A DNA stretch of 64,000 bases from JBBQLG01 sp964251665 (GCA_964251665.1 CAXUKO010000004.1:310001-374000), one strand, 5' to 3'; positions 9,077-17,051 are shown, counted from the first letter of the stretch. The notes: generated from the letters alone by a model not told the origin. Numbers and translations: made by a program.

Positions 9077-9484
9077 ATGGCTTCGTTTAGTGCCCTTTTA
9101 TCGTTCGGTAGTGTGTTTGCCACAGATTTGACGTCCTTTGTGCTGGATATTAATCAGGACACAGACACCCTTGGTCGACCGGCATCGCCAACATTCGGCG
9201 GCATCATTACTATGTCGTTCAACACACCGGTTAACCCGCTAATATCGGAGTGGATGTTTGAACCGGCCAAGCAATTGAGTGGTACAGTGAAGATGTTTGG
9301 CTTACAGGGAGAGTTAATGAAATCGCTCGACTTTGTGAATGCCTACTGCATCGGACTGACCCAGCGGTTTGATGGTACGGCCAATTCGTCCAGCCTGACG
9401 ACAACCATTACCGTGTCGCCGGAAAAGGTAGCCGTCAGCTATATGAAACTTGATAATCAGTGGCCGGCAATCGAAGCCTATTAA
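9077..9484 (+). CDS. tssD: T6SS tube protein Hcp/TssD paralogue 1
   Basis: Hcp proteins stack as hexamers to form the T6SS tube and can carry effectors in the ring lumen. This 135-residue paralogue keeps the Bacteroidota TssD landmarks: DINQDTDTLGRPASPTFGG (the D.xGRPs..xGG segment), EWMF, the FVNAYCIGLTQRF strand and VSPEKVAVSYMKLDNQWP at the end. It is more divergent than the third copy. It lies 66 bases after the effector pair and 51 bases before a second hcp, suggesting co-expression with VgrG. Confidence 0.85.
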   Translation: MASFSALLSFGSVFATDLTSFVLDINQDTDTLGRPASPTFGGIITMSFNTPVNPLISEWMFEPAKQLSGTVKMFGLQGELMKSLDFVNAYCIGLTQRFDGTANSSSLTTTITVSPEKVAVSYMKLDNQWPAIEAY

Positions 9485-9535
9485 GGCTGGCGACAAATCA
9501 ACGGTCTGTTTTAGTAGCCAACTTAATACACACGT

Positions 9536-9955
9536 ATGGCAGCATCATTTTATGCTGAATTAGAAGTAACTGCTTTAGGGTCTGCTATTACCCTGCATAC
9601 CTGTGAAGTCAGTTTTCATCAGCCGGTCAATCGGAAAGGGCGGCCTGCCGCTGGTGTGCGCAGTGGGTTGATTAACCTGACATTTCTGGGGAAGGACCGG
9701 GCACCGCTCACGCAATGGGCCATCGATCCATTAATGGAACTGACCGGCGAAATTATATTCTATGACATGGCCGGGAGCCGACTGCAGGTTCTCAAGTTTG
9801 AAGATGCGTACTGCGTAAAATACCATGAGGTGTTTATGATTGGGGGGAGCGATGCAGCCTATACGTTTGAGGTAGGACTTACCGCCCGCAAGATATTTTT
9901 GGGTGGTTCCTATCACGACAGCATGTGGGCGGATTGGAAAATGGGCAGTAATTAA
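9536..9955 (+). CDS. tssD: T6SS tube protein Hcp/TssD paralogue 2
   Basis: This 139-residue protein is a second tube-type protein, with the landmarks VSFHQPVNRKGRPAAGVRSG, QWAIDPL, EDAYCVKYHE and a final ARKIFLGGSYHDSMWADW in place of the usual SAEK...ENxW ending. It is clearly related to, but distinct from, the neighbours at 9077 and 11800. It ends 28 bases before vgrG, so it may be the Hcp that caps or adapts to that spike. A specialised role is inference. Confidence 0.83.
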   Translation: MAASFYAELEVTALGSAITLHTCEVSFHQPVNRKGRPAAGVRSGLINLTFLGKDRAPLTQWAIDPLMELTGEIIFYDMAGSRLQVLKFEDAYCVKYHEVFMIGGSDAAYTFEVGLTARKIFLGGSYHDSMWADWKMGSN

Positions 9956-9983
9956 CGAACTCACCGGATAAATTGACGGATTT

Positions 9984-11729
9984 ATGGCACAGCAAGTTGA
10001 GGTAAATGTGCAGATTGGCGGTACACGGATACAGCATTTTACCAGTCTGCGTATCGACCAGTCGCTGCACACGCACCACACCTTTGAGATTGTGGTACCC
10101 CTTGAAGCCCTTGAAGATAAAAACGATTTTTTCTTTAAGAATGCACATAAGGCTTTAGTGGGAAAGATGGCTACCATCAGCTTTTCACCAAAGTATAAAC
10201 TCGTTAAGGCTGATTTCCGCTTTCTGGGTATCGTTACCGAACTGTCGCTGCTTAATAATAGTGAAACAGTCAATTCGTACATCATCCGGGGGCATAGTCC
10301 GACTTACCTGATGGAGGATGGAACCCAGCGCCGGGCCTTTGTTGGGCAAACCTTAGATAAGATCATGGGCGCTATCCTGAATGACTACGGTTCGGATAGC
10401 TTACCGCGCAGCGTAGCCCCTAAGTACTCGGCCGTGATTGACTACAAAGCCCAGTATGACGAAAGCAATTTTGATTTCCTGAGCCGGTTGGCCTCCGAGT
10501 ATGGTGAATGGTGTTATTACGACGGGCAGAAACTGAACATCGGTAAACCCGGTGCGGCTGTTTACCCCTTTGTGGTGGATGGGATTCAGCACTTCGACAT
10601 GGCGCTTCGGCTCAAGCCGAACAAGTACAGCATGTACCATTATAATTACGTCAAGCACAAAGCGTTTAACAGCCCGCATGCATCAACCGGCGGTTTGGGT
10701 ACCCTGGGTGATTTTGCCTACGCGCAGGCGCAGGCGACGTTTAGTAATGCCGCCCAGCTCTGGCCGCTGAAAGATGTTCAGTTTCAGAGTGATCTGGATG
10801 CGGCCCGCCAAACGCTCAATGCATCCAATGCGTCGGACCTGGTTGACTTTCAGGGATCAGGCGAGAACCCCAATATCAACGTCGGTATTGTTGTCGAAGT
10901 AACGGGGCAGAAATTAATTGCCCCGGGTAAATACAAGCAGGAAGCGTTTGGTAAATACCGGGTTACGCAGGTGACGCACACGGTTGATGATATTGGTAAT
11001 TACGAAAATTTCTTTCATGCCGTCCCTGAGTCGTCGCAGTTACCACCCCGCAATCCGCATGTGCATAGCCCGGTGGCGCTGCCCGAAATTGCTACGGTTA
11101 TTACCAACGTTGATCCGCTCAAACTGGGCCGGATTAAGGTGCAGTTTCACTGGCCCAATCAGGTAGCCGGAAAATCATCGTGGGTGCGGGTTGCGTTTCC
11201 GTATACGGGTAGTTCGCGGGGTATGTTGTTCATTCCCGAGAAAGATGATCAGGTGCTGATTAGTTACGAAGCGAACCACGTCGATTTTCCGGTTGTGGTG
11301 GGGAGTTTATACCATAAATCGACCGCCAATGATTACTGGTTTCCCGATAATGAACAGAAGTTTATCCGGACAAAGGGCGGAAATAAAATTGTCTTTAAAG
11401 AAAAGCAGGGAAAGCAGGAGATTTTTATAACCAACGCCAATAATAAGAGCACAAACCTGCATATCTCTTTCGATGGGGAGGGGGTGATTACGATTCAGAC
11501 CAAAGGGCTGATTAAAATGGAAGCCAAAAATATTGAGATGACGGCTAAAGAAACCATTAAGATGACGGCTACCGATATTAAAATGAAGGCCGACAGTTCT
11601 ATTGAAATGAAGGCGATGGACATAGAAGCTAAAGCGGCTATGTCGGCAGACGTCAGTGGCACTACCGTTGACGTAAAAGGTAATACACTCGTTAATATTA
11701 ATGGGATGATGGTTAAAATTAATTCGTAA
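9984..11729 (+). CDS. vgrG: T6SS spike protein VgrG/TssI
   Basis: VgrG trimers form the puncturing spike. The 581-residue product has a gp27-like N-terminal region (about 1-350, with YDESNFDFLSRLASEYGEW near 153-171), a gp5-like OB fold (about 370-450, with DPLKLGRIKVQFHWP and WVRVAFPY), and a C-terminal beta-helix of short repeats such as IKMTATDIKMKAD. No C-terminal toxin domain follows the repeats. It lies downstream of two hcp genes and upstream of a third. Part of this gene, near codons 342-372, is duplicated as a decayed fragment at 15113. Confidence 0.95.
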   Translation: MAQQVEVNVQIGGTRIQHFTSLRIDQSLHTHHTFEIVVPLEALEDKNDFFFKNAHKALVGKMATISFSPKYKLVKADFRFLGIVTELSLLNNSETVNSYIIRGHSPTYLMEDGTQRRAFVGQTLDKIMGAILNDYGSDSLPRSVAPKYSAVIDYKAQYDESNFDFLSRLASEYGEWCYYDGQKLNIGKPGAAVYPFVVDGIQHFDMALRLKPNKYSMYHYNYVKHKAFNSPHASTGGLGTLGDFAYAQAQATFSNAAQLWPLKDVQFQSDLDAARQTLNASNASDLVDFQGSGENPNINVGIVVEVTGQKLIAPGKYKQEAFGKYRVTQVTHTVDDIGNYENFFHAVPESSQLPPRNPHVHSPVALPEIATVITNVDPLKLGRIKVQFHWPNQVAGKSSWVRVAFPYTGSSRGMLFIPEKDDQVLISYEANHVDFPVVVGSLYHKSTANDYWFPDNEQKFIRTKGGNKIVFKEKQGKQEIFITNANNKSTNLHISFDGEGVITIQTKGLIKMEAKNIEMTAKETIKMTATDIKMKADSSIEMKAMDIEAKAAMSADVSGTTVDVKGNTLVNINGMMVKINS

Positions 11730-11799
11730 TATTCAATCACTGAGCAATTACTTTCTATTTCATACTCAATTTTCACTTTTTCAAAACTGTACACTAATC

Positions 11800-12225
11800 A
11801 TGGCAACATCAGCAGTAGCGGCCTACTTTACGGCCAACGGTTTCTCCGACAACGAGATTGTCGAGTGTCACTACGAAGTAAAACGGGACATCGACATGAA
11901 AGGTCGTCCTTCGTCGGTTACGCAGGGCGGGGTAATCACTGTAGAAATGGCGTCGTCGGCTGATGATGCGCCTTTGGCTGAATGGATCACCAACTCCTAC
12001 AAAGAAGCCGACGGCACCATCACCTTTGTCGACGCCGACAAATCCACCCTCAAGACTGTCGAGTTCAGCAAAGGCCGCTGCATCAGCTACGCCGAGCGTT
12101 TCGACAAAAAGCCTGACCCTAACTACCCTGACAAGCCAGCCCTGACGCTGACGCTACGCATTTCAGCCGAGAAAATCACCTTCGCCGGCGCAGAACATGA
12201 CAACAACTGGGACGATAAAAAATAA
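11800..12225 (+). CDS. tssD: T6SS tube protein Hcp/TssD paralogue 3 (canonical-like)
   Basis: This 141-residue copy is the closest of the three to the usual Bacteroidota TssD, with YEVKRDIDMKGRPSSVTQGG, EWITNSYKEADGTITF, FSKGRCISYAERF and the ending ISAEKITFAGAEHDNNW. It is therefore the best candidate for the bulk tube protein. It follows vgrG after 70 bases and is followed by a clear hairpin terminator. Its last 73 coding bases recur identically at 15211-15283 within a degenerate copy. Confidence 0.9.
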   Translation: MATSAVAAYFTANGFSDNEIVECHYEVKRDIDMKGRPSSVTQGGVITVEMASSADDAPLAEWITNSYKEADGTITFVDADKSTLKTVEFSKGRCISYAERFDKKPDPNYPDKPALTLTLRISAEKITFAGAEHDNNWDDKK

Positions 12226-12252
12226 GTCGACCGGCTTATTATCCGTCACTTC

Positions 12253-12290
12253 CGGCCCAATCAGCTTTAGTTGGTTGGGCCGATTGTTAT
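12253..12290 (+). terminator. Hairpin terminator after hcp 3
   Basis: The arms CGGCCCAA (12253-12260) and TTGGGCCG (12275-12282) pair perfectly, and ATTGTTATA follows. A related but perfect version lies at 15318-15351 downstream of the decayed hcp copy, which supports a real function. Confidence 0.65.
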
Positions 12291-12321
12291 ATACTGTAGT
12301 TTGTTCACTCAAGTTTAAGTA

Positions 12322-13464
12322 ATGGGTCAACCCGCAGCCCGAATGGGCGATATGGCCGGTCATGGCGGGCTAATTGTATACGGAGAAACTACTGTATTAA
12401 TTGGTGGTCAGCCAGCCGCCCGCAAAGGCGATCCTATTGTATGTCCAGTTCCGGTACACGGCGGGGGCGTCATTACGCAAGGGTCGTCAACAGTTTTTAT
12501 TGGTGGTATGCCGGCAGCCCGAATGGGAGACTTAACCGGTTGTCTCACTATTGGCATGTCGGGAATAGCCATCCCGACCTTTCTGGGCCCTCCGGCTATT
12601 TCCTCGCCTGAAGCGCAGCCAATAAAAGGTGCAGTGAGTGCAGCAAAAGGACGGAATGGCCAGTTTCACGAAGACAATGATAAAACCAAAGGCGGGGTAT
12701 CTGCTCTGCATGCTGAAGTACAGTTAACTGACAGTGATAAAGATGGAACCCGGGATTCAATAGAAGGAGCAACTGAGGGGGTTCGTATGCGCAATGCTGG
12801 TTACGCCAACACAGGACCGGTTGAATGGGGAGCAACAAACAGTATAGACGCTCTATATCTTAGCGGCAAGGCCACCGCTCGTACAGGTAATGGGTTAGGG
12901 GCATCAGGTACTGCCGAAACAGGCGAACTTAAATGGGGGGTAGGCGGCTCGGTAGCCCCTGCAAACTCAAGCGGTCGTAATCCTTACGCAGCCGTAGGAG
13001 CAGAGGCAAATCTGTTGCATGCCAAGGCAGAGGGCGATGTTCTGCTGGGCAACGATGGCAACCGAAGTGGTCTAATCATTAAAGGGGAAGCCGGGGCTGA
13101 AGCTGCGCAAGGTGAATTATCCGGGGCTGCTACGACTCCCTCTATTTTCGGATTCAATGTACAGGCAAAAGGTAAGGTAGGTGCGTCGGCTGGGTCCGCG
13201 GCAATAGGTGGAGGGGCTTGGTTATACTACGACCATACTGAAGGAAGACTCTATGCCGGTGTGAGTGGCAAGATAGCCGCATTATTTGGTATCGAGGGAG
13301 AATTGGGAGTCTCGGCCGGTAAGGAATTTAAAGATCCAAATGCACCTGCCATCCCGGCGCTGTTAAGTCCACCCGAAATAAACTTTCTGACTATTCCCGG
13401 ATTTGGTTCCGGTGGAATACCCGGTGTTGTTACACTGGGGTGCATGACTGTGTTGATTGGTTAA
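12322..13464 (+). CDS. PAAR-domain effector with an inserted Gly/Ala-rich domain
   Basis: PAAR proteins tip the VgrG spike. This 380-residue protein opens with PAAR repeats: GQPAARMGDMAGHGG, TTVLIGGQPAARKGD and STVFIGGMPAARMGD. The closing PAAR strand, normally placed right after them as in the protein at 15809, appears instead at the extreme C-terminus as VVTLGCMTVLIG. About 270 residues rich in Gly and Ala (about 105-350) lie between, with alternating hydrophobic patterns such as AKGKVGASAGSAAIGGGAW. A membrane-inserting toxin domain is inferred from that composition and from the membrane-anchored partner gene. No catalytic motif is recognised. The gene follows an hcp terminator. Confidence 0.8.
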   Translation: MGQPAARMGDMAGHGGLIVYGETTVLIGGQPAARKGDPIVCPVPVHGGGVITQGSSTVFIGGMPAARMGDLTGCLTIGMSGIAIPTFLGPPAISSPEAQPIKGAVSAAKGRNGQFHEDNDKTKGGVSALHAEVQLTDSDKDGTRDSIEGATEGVRMRNAGYANTGPVEWGATNSIDALYLSGKATARTGNGLGASGTAETGELKWGVGGSVAPANSSGRNPYAAVGAEANLLHAKAEGDVLLGNDGNRSGLIIKGEAGAEAAQGELSGAATTPSIFGFNVQAKGKVGASAGSAAIGGGAWLYYDHTEGRLYAGVSGKIAALFGIEGELGVSAGKEFKDPNAPAIPALLSPPEINFLTIPGFGSGGIPGVVTLGCMTVLIG

Positions 13465-13909
13465 TGATAAGCAACTAAACAGTGTGGAAATTTTGACTAA
13501 ACTAATCGGCTTTATATTCTTTTTTGCAGCTGTTATTGGTGTGTATTATTTAGTGAAAGGAAAAGGGCGGGTATTGCATTTAGGGTCCTGGAGTAATCTT
13601 GAAAGAGATTTTGGCACTGACAGGAAGATGCCCGCGAACTACTTTGTTACTTCCGCCATGATTGGTTCGGGTCGTTACAGGGGGACATTTAAAGTATCGT
13701 TAGGGGAGGATGGAGTATACCTCGATACGCCATCCATAGCTAAAATTGGCAGTAAAATACTGTTAATACCATACCACGAATTTACACTTCCTGTCAGTAA
13801 CCAAACTGTTTCGTGGGGTTTTCAGACACTAACCCAACTGATTGTTCGTGGGCAAAGCGTTTGCCTTTCCCCCGACATAGCCAAGAAAATACTTGACAGG
13901 AAGAAGTGA
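13457..13909 (+). CDS. Candidate membrane-anchored immunity protein
   Basis: This 150-residue protein is not recognised from a named family. An N-terminal transmembrane segment (about 15-32, GFIFFFAAVIGVYYLV) is followed by a soluble domain of about 115 residues with several predicted strands. The frame overlaps the end of the PAAR effector by 8 bases if the TTG at 13457 is used; a GTG at 13484 is the alternative start. Tight coupling to a suspected membrane-active effector and AT-rich codon use fit an inner-membrane immunity protein. The role is inference from position. Confidence 0.55.
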   Translation: MVNDKQLNSVEILTKLIGFIFFFAAVIGVYYLVKGKGRVLHLGSWSNLERDFGTDRKMPANYFVTSAMIGSGRYRGTFKVSLGEDGVYLDTPSIAKIGSKILLIPYHEFTLPVSNQTVSWGFQTLTQLIVRGQSVCLSPDIAKKILDRKK

Positions 13910-13937
13910 TTCTCTACCCGAACAAACCGCTCGCATT

Positions 13938-14990
13938 ATGTCCTACCCGTTTCCCGTTCAGCCAGTTTACACAGCAGCGCAGTTAAAACAACAGTTTGGA
14001 GTAGTCGAAGACAAACTGGATCCTGACCCTGCGTTACATTATAAATTGACCATACCGCTGAAGTGGGGACAAGTCAAATTTTCTCGTCAGTCAATTACTG
14101 CTCAGGCACCTATGCAGGTGCGGGGCATTTATCACTCCCTGCAACCGCCGTTAATTGAGGCCAGAATTACAGTCGTTTACATCCAGCATGAACTATCTCC
14201 AGCTGATTGGCTATCCATTTATTTGGAACAGATTGGGGAACAGCCGGTTAACCAGCGGTACACAAAACGGGCGGGGGGATCTGTGCCCGATGTGTTAAGC
14301 GTATCCGGTCCGGCTGGTTCCGAAAAAATATCCCGCTGGATGGTTCTCAAAGACTGGGCTAAACAGGGAGGAGGACATTTATTTGTTGTGCAGGTTAGTA
14401 CGGCTGCCCGGTTCTATACAGCTGATATAGCCAACCTTTTTTTCGTCGCCACCAGTCAGTTCGACTTATCACATCCCACCGACTGGGAATATGCGGAGCG
14501 ACTGCGAACGCTGGTACGGTCGGAGCCGATAGTATTTACCACCGCCTTTCCTGAATCGTGGCAACAACTCGAAAACCCGGCTGGAAATAAGGTGCTTTAC
14601 CAAGTTCAACTTACCAAATCGTTGAACAGTACCTTAGCCGGACGAATTACGCTGGCTATCGTTGCCCAACGCGCAGAACCGGATATGAGGCAACTGCCTC
14701 TGTTATTTATGGAAGCCTACGCAAAGCAGGGTACAAAGTTTGATCCGCTTAATTTTAACGTTATTTCACCGTTTGGTGGCCTCCAGCAGGCTTGGTACGC
14801 CAGAAGCGATCAATTACGAGCCGAACCGGGCCATCCCGTCAATGGTATTATAGAGATTATGGTGGGCCAGGTGGGCACAAACTGGGTGTATATAGAACAG
14901 CAGTCGCCAAGCCGGGGAACGTCGCCTGAGGCATGGGCTATTACTAAACGGGCCTATGAGATCGTGTTAAATCACCTACGCTTCCTGTGA
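13938..14990 (+). CDS. Possible effector adaptor, duplicated DcrB/DUF1795-like halves
   Basis: This 350-residue protein has no signal peptide or membrane segment. Its two halves look alike: each has a P..W segment (IPLKWGQVKF; FPESWQQLEN), then an amphipathic strand such as ARITVVYI or GRITLAIV, and a closing strand-helix unit. That pattern recalls the PsbP-like fold of DcrB/DUF1795, the family of Eag chaperones that hold the membrane segments of PAAR effectors. Its location beside a suspected membrane-active PAAR protein supports the idea. The homology is weak by eye. The ATG at 13938 is chosen over a TTG at 13893 that overlaps the previous gene. Confidence 0.45.
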   Translation: MSYPFPVQPVYTAAQLKQQFGVVEDKLDPDPALHYKLTIPLKWGQVKFSRQSITAQAPMQVRGIYHSLQPPLIEARITVVYIQHELSPADWLSIYLEQIGEQPVNQRYTKRAGGSVPDVLSVSGPAGSEKISRWMVLKDWAKQGGGHLFVVQVSTAARFYTADIANLFFVATSQFDLSHPTDWEYAERLRTLVRSEPIVFTTAFPESWQQLENPAGNKVLYQVQLTKSLNSTLAGRITLAIVAQRAEPDMRQLPLLFMEAYAKQGTKFDPLNFNVISPFGGLQQAWYARSDQLRAEPGHPVNGIIEIMVGQVGTNWVYIEQQSPSRGTSPEAWAITKRAYEIVLNHLRFL

Positions 14991-15112
14991 GGTAAACGCC
15001 TGTAGTTAAGCCCTGCCAGCAATAAGATAGTATTGGCCCGGCCCGCTTTGGTAACTGAAAGGCGTTAGCCAGTTGGCGAAACCATTGGTAACGTACGTCA
15101 TCACCCGGACGC

Positions 15113-15290
15113 TCTTTCATGCCGTACCCGGGTCGTCGCAGCTACCACCCCACAACCCCCGTGTGCGTAGTCCGGTGCACTGCCCGAAATTACCATGGTT
15201 ATCCTACAAGCGCTGACGCTACGCATTTCAGCCGAGAAAATCACCTTCGCCGGCGCAGAACATGACAACAACTGGGACGATAAGAAGTAA
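15113..15290 (+). pseudogene. Fossil vgrG fragment fused to the 3' end of an hcp gene
   Basis: Bases 15113-15200 resemble vgrG 11010-11100: both contain CTTTCATGCCGT, GGTCGTCGCAG-type and CTGCCCGAAATT words, with many substitutions and small gaps. Bases 15211-15283 are identical by eye to hcp bases 12146-12218 over 73 positions, ending with a stop codon and followed by a related terminator. Neither part has a start or a full domain. The block therefore looks like the remains of a second vgrG-hcp unit after an internal deletion. The very different divergence of the two parts suggests different ages or gene conversion of the hcp part. Confidence 0.85.
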
Positions 15291-15317
15291 GCCTTGTTTT
15301 TCTGATCCTGGTTTAAC

Positions 15318-15351
15318 ATCGGCCCAACCTACTCGAGTAGGTTGGGCCGAT
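15318..15351. terminator. 34-base perfect palindrome, terminator-like
   Basis: The sequence from 15318 to 15351 is a perfect palindrome centred on CTCGAG, with arms containing CGGCCCAACCTAC. It corresponds to the hairpin after hcp 3 at 12253. Because it has almost no loop it would form a very strong stem, though the following TTGCTATCT is a poor T tract. Confidence 0.6.
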
Positions 15352-15808
15352 TGCTATCTATTGACCACCAAAATATTGGCCCATGCAGGCACTCAGGCTC
15401 TTTCAGTTGTCCAGGCACTCTGCTGGTCGGGCATCTCGTTTTCGCAAGCTGCTTAAATCCGAACCAGTTCGGATAAATGTCATTCTTACAGATAGTTAAC
15501 CGTTAACTAAATACTCATCGAAGCGGACGGCCTGGGTAACGAACTTGGTTCAGTTCAATCAATAAAATCATGAAAGGACTACGCGCACTGGCGCAGTTAC
15601 CGCCCGTTTCGGCCACTATACGACTGCCCTGATTCGCTAATTTTACTGCTAATGCTGCGTATTTCGGTCTGTAAGGTCGCCTGCGTCGGCGCTGTGCATG
15701 TACCGGGAAGACAAAAAACAGGGTTTACTGCATAATTCCTGTCTGCTGCTAACCCGGGTGGAGTCGTTGATCAGGCCGATTACTACTACAATTACTAATT
15801 TTTAACGT
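15352..15808 (+). other. Non-coding region before the PAAR/papain-like effector
   Basis: This 457-base stretch has no convincing gene. It contains GTTAACCGTTAAC near 15497, and a short 18-codon frame starting with ATG at 15570 that looks like chance. It probably holds the promoter of the effector module and further eroded remains of the duplicated block. Confidence 0.4.
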
Positions 15809-16585
15809 ATGGGACAGCCTGCTGCCCGTGTTTGCGATTTGCACTTTTGTCCAATGGTGACGCCCGGTGTTCCACCCATTCCCCACGTAGGCGGGCCGGT
15901 GTTGCCGCCGGGCGTGCCAACCGTCTGGATTGGTGGAATGCCGGCTGCCACAGTGACTTCGATGTGCGTCTGTGTAGGTCCACCTGATATGATTGTAAAA
16001 GGTTCTCCAACAGTACTCATCGGCGGAATGCCAGCCGCCCGTATGGGTGATAGTACAGCACATGGTGGTATAATTACTATTGGATGCCTGACTGTTTTAA
16101 TTGGAGACGTTGGGATGGGAAGTGAATTTAATATAGCTGAGTTAAAAGCTATTGTCGACGCCGTCAATCCCCTGAAAGGAACAGATAACTGCGGTAATAT
16201 AATCGATGCAGCTGTAGCCCGACTCCAGGGAACAGACCCAGACGCAACAGCTCCGCTCGCTCGCGATGGTACCTGGGGCGAGATTGAAACGCGCTTTAAG
16301 TCAACACTTACATGGGGACAAAACATGGATGGTGCGTTTAAAGCTGTTCAGGACGGTGGACCGGGAACTACTGCCGTGGTTGGTATAAAGTATAAAAGCG
16401 GTGGTTCTCACGTTGTGGTTATGACTAATCATAATGGTACAGTAGGCATTCTTGAAGGGCAGGATTGGGGGCCGGGTAATGGTCAGGAAGTTATCACCGA
16501 CACAAAGCGGGCAAATACCCGTTATGGATCAGATAGCGATATAGGGGTGGCTATCCTTCCTAAACCTGTGCCAAAACAACCATGA
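15809..16585 (+). CDS. PAAR effector with papain-like (Tox-PL-type) toxin domain
   Basis: Residues 1-100 form a complete PAAR domain ending in GGIITIGCLTVLIGD. The C-terminal domain (about 115-258) has a cysteine-histidine arrangement like the papain-fold toxins of polymorphic toxin systems: Cys128 in GTDNCGN, then AAVARLQG, His201 in GGSHVVVM and the strand GILEGQDW at 213-220. In Tox-PL proteins these elements serve protein deamidation or proteolysis; an NlpC/P60-like amidase is an alternative. The toxin would ride the VgrG tip. Its partner gene overlaps it by four bases (ATGA). The family call rests on motifs, not on a search. Confidence 0.75.
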   Translation: MGQPAARVCDLHFCPMVTPGVPPIPHVGGPVLPPGVPTVWIGGMPAATVTSMCVCVGPPDMIVKGSPTVLIGGMPAARMGDSTAHGGIITIGCLTVLIGDVGMGSEFNIAELKAIVDAVNPLKGTDNCGNIIDAAVARLQGTDPDATAPLARDGTWGEIETRFKSTLTWGQNMDGAFKAVQDGGPGTTAVVGIKYKSGGSHVVVMTNHNGTVGILEGQDWGPGNGQEVITDTKRANTRYGSDSDIGVAILPKPVPKQP

Positions 16586-16956
16586 AAGCTATAGTTATAC
16601 TCGTAATAGCGTTAGTAGGGTACACTAAATGTTCTGAAAGTAAAACTGTGCAAACGATGCTCGATAAAAAGCAGGCCCGGCTGATTGCACTGGCTTATAT
16701 CAAAGAATTAGAAAAGCAGAAGCCAGCACGGCCGTTAGCTATTATTGATGATAAAATCATCGAAAAACCGTACGCATGGGTTTTCCCCATCACTACTGAA
16801 GCTTATTTAAAAACCGGTGATATTCGGGAAGAAGAACCTGGGTTGGGCCCTGTAATTGTTGATCGTAAAAAACATACAGCTCATTCTGCGCCGTCATCAA
16901 TTAATATTGAGATATACCTCAGATATTACGAGAGCAAACTGACCAATAAAGAATAG
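16582..16956 (+). CDS. Imm35/YrhB-like immunity lipoprotein
   Basis: The 124-residue product begins with a hydrophobic segment ending at Cys17 (VGYTKCSES), which looks like a lipoprotein signal. The rest matches the layout of Imm35/YrhB-type immunity proteins: an N-terminal helix with ALAYIKELEKQ, the strand PYAWVFPI, then TGD and the loop GPVIVDRKKHTAHSAPSS. Imm35 proteins neutralise toxins of polymorphic systems. The gene overlaps the effector by ATGA, so the pair is translationally coupled. The lipoprotein signal is odd for a protein guarding against a cytosolic deamidase and suggests periplasmic action. Confidence 0.7.
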   Translation: MKAIVILVIALVGYTKCSESKTVQTMLDKKQARLIALAYIKELEKQKPARPLAIIDDKIIEKPYAWVFPITTEAYLKTGDIREEEPGLGPVIVDRKKHTAHSAPSSINIEIYLRYYESKLTNKE

Positions 16957-17025
16957 TCAGGTAGCCAAAATAGCCCATAATTCATGCAAAAATGGAGTTT
17001 GGTAGCAATGAGATCAGCAAACCCG

Positions 17026-17051
17026 CTCCGTTAAATAAGTACTAAACGGAG
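17026..17051 (+). terminator. Weak hairpin after the immunity gene
   Basis: The arms CTCCGTT (17026-17032) and AACGGAG (17045-17051) pair over 7 bases with a 12-base loop. No T tract follows, so termination is uncertain. Confidence 0.25.

Noticed and set aside
15570..15626. An 18-codon frame with an ATG before the second PAAR gene
   Set aside because: It is too short, has no ribosome site or similarity, and fits chance.
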